In this document: piece by piece, positions 63,593 through 64,000 of the stretch | Position numbering within the stretch: position 1 is the first letter of the stretch | How the letters are laid out: the number at the start of each line of letters is the position of its first letter | From: Woeseia sp034521225 | Lineage (GTDB): Bacteria > Pseudomonadota > Gammaproteobacteria > Steroidobacterales > Woeseiaceae | Assembly (NCBI GenBank): GCA_034521225.1 | Contig: JAXHMR010000022.1 | Span: forward strand, 62,001-126,000 | Direction of reading: 5' to 3' | DNA: 64,000 bases | Notes under the pieces: generated by a model | What the model was told of the DNA's origin: nothing | Seen by the model: the letters and a program-made list of their open reading frames with translations, nothing else | The model's database searches: none | Position numbers and translations under genes: made by a program

Positions 63593-64000
63593 TGCCGCCT
63601 GCCCCGCGGATCCAGCACATCGCGCAGTCCGTCACCCAGGAAGTTGAACGCAAGCAGGATGACCGCGAGCAGTGTCGACGGCAGCAACAGCACCCAGGGC
63701 GCCTGCTCCATGTACCCGGTACCGCCGCTGACCAGCGCGCCGAGGGACGTGCGCGGTTCCTGCACACCGAGGCCTAAAAAGCTCAGGAAGGATTCGATCA
63801 GGATTGCCTGCGGTACCGTCAGTGTCACGTACACGACAATGACACCCAGCAGGTTCGGGGTGATGTGGCGGAACACGATGCGCCAGGCCGGCACGCCAAT
63901 CAGGCGCGCAGCTTCGACGAACTCGCGTTCCTTTAACGCGAGCGTTTGCCCGCGCACGATGCGCGCCATGTCCAGCCAGTTGATAGCACCGATGGCAATG
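63589..64000 (-). CDS. Peptide ABC transporter permease (DppC/OppC-like), partial at window edge
   Basis: The last ~137 residues of an inner-membrane permease; the frame is open to the right edge of the window. The conserved EAA loop EFVEAARLIGVPAWRIVFRHITPN is visible, then SFLSFLGLGVQEPRTSLG and two membrane segments, ending DGLRDVLDPRGRRQ as in DppC/OppC. Overlaps the ATPase gene by ATGA. The rest of the transporter (DppB-like permease, substrate-binding protein) should lie to the right. Confidence 0.93.
   Translation of the reverse strand, partial: IAIGAINWLDMARIVRGQTLALKEREFVEAARLIGVPAWRIVFRHITPNLLGVIVVYVTLTVPQAILIESFLSFLGLGVQEPRTSLGALVSGGTGYMEQAPWVLLLPSTLLAVILLAFNFLGDGLRDVLDPRGRRQ

Overview
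The window is about 64 kb of GC-rich DNA from a gammaproteobacterial chromosome. Three housekeeping blocks have classic gammaproteobacterial order: LysM protein-dprA-smg-topA-tsaC-hemF at the left edge, rsmG-parA-parB-atpIBEFHAGDC (all on the minus strand, 52.3 to 41.4 kb), and glmU-glmS. The TopA type (C-terminal repeats and a lysine tail, no zinc fingers), the Mg-type HemB and an unusually large set of exported peptidases suggest an aerobic, protein-degrading marine or sediment lineage, perhaps near Woeseiaceae or Chromatiales. That placement is inference from gene content only.

Layout. 0-6.4 kb: DNA uptake, topology, tRNA modification and haem genes, ending in a large palindrome at the hemF stop. 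6.7-11.5 kb: a secreted S8 protease (frameshifted), a DapA-superfamily aldolase/lyase and the Tag glycosylase. 11.6-13.5 kb: a minus-strand ECF sigma / zinc-finger anti-sigma / cysteine-rich EGKCG-repeat precursor operon closed by a terminator. This is the most interesting locus: it looks like a HvfA/bufferin-type metal-binding RiPP with no maturation enzyme nearby. 13.6-21 kb: hemB, aroE, glutathione reductase, oligopeptidase A, exonuclease III and an HD protein. 21-28.7 kb: a membrane protein, a frameshifted ornithine cyclodeaminase-family gene, cardiolipin synthase, a FAN1-like VRR-NUC nuclease fused to a DnaQ-like exonuclease, and a penicillin-acylase-family lipoprotein. 28.8-32.2 kb: glmS and glmU. 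32.5-41.4 kb: an island of exported hydrolases (lipoprotein, M14, CocE/S15, amidohydrolase, M55, phosphodiesterase) between glmU and atpC, genes often adjacent in this class. 41.4-52.3 kb: F1Fo ATP synthase and chromosome partitioning, with an EAL gene inserted between parB and atpI. 52.3-59.7 kb: an S9 peptidase, the methylcitrate genes prpB-prpC-prpD, an AcuI-like reductase and a dihaem cytochrome c. 59.8-64 kb: a small XRE regulator/membrane protein pair with an overlapping promoter-operator, a DUF222-HNH gene with 3' palindromic repeats, and part of a peptide ABC transporter.

How the genes fit together. Exported peptidases (S8, M14, S15, S9, M55), cytoplasmic PrlC and the Opp/Dpp-type transporter would support growth on protein. 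prpBCD with the AcuI homologue would feed propionyl-CoA, possibly from acrylate or DMSP, into central metabolism.

Caveat: at least six genes, including atpD, which is normally essential, are each split by what looks like a single-base indel. The simplest reading is residual sequencing or assembly error rather than true pseudogenes. Dispersed palindromic repeats related to one another occur at four places (near 11.6, 30.75, 32.2 and 54.3 kb). No tRNA, rRNA, CRISPR array or transposase gene was recognised.
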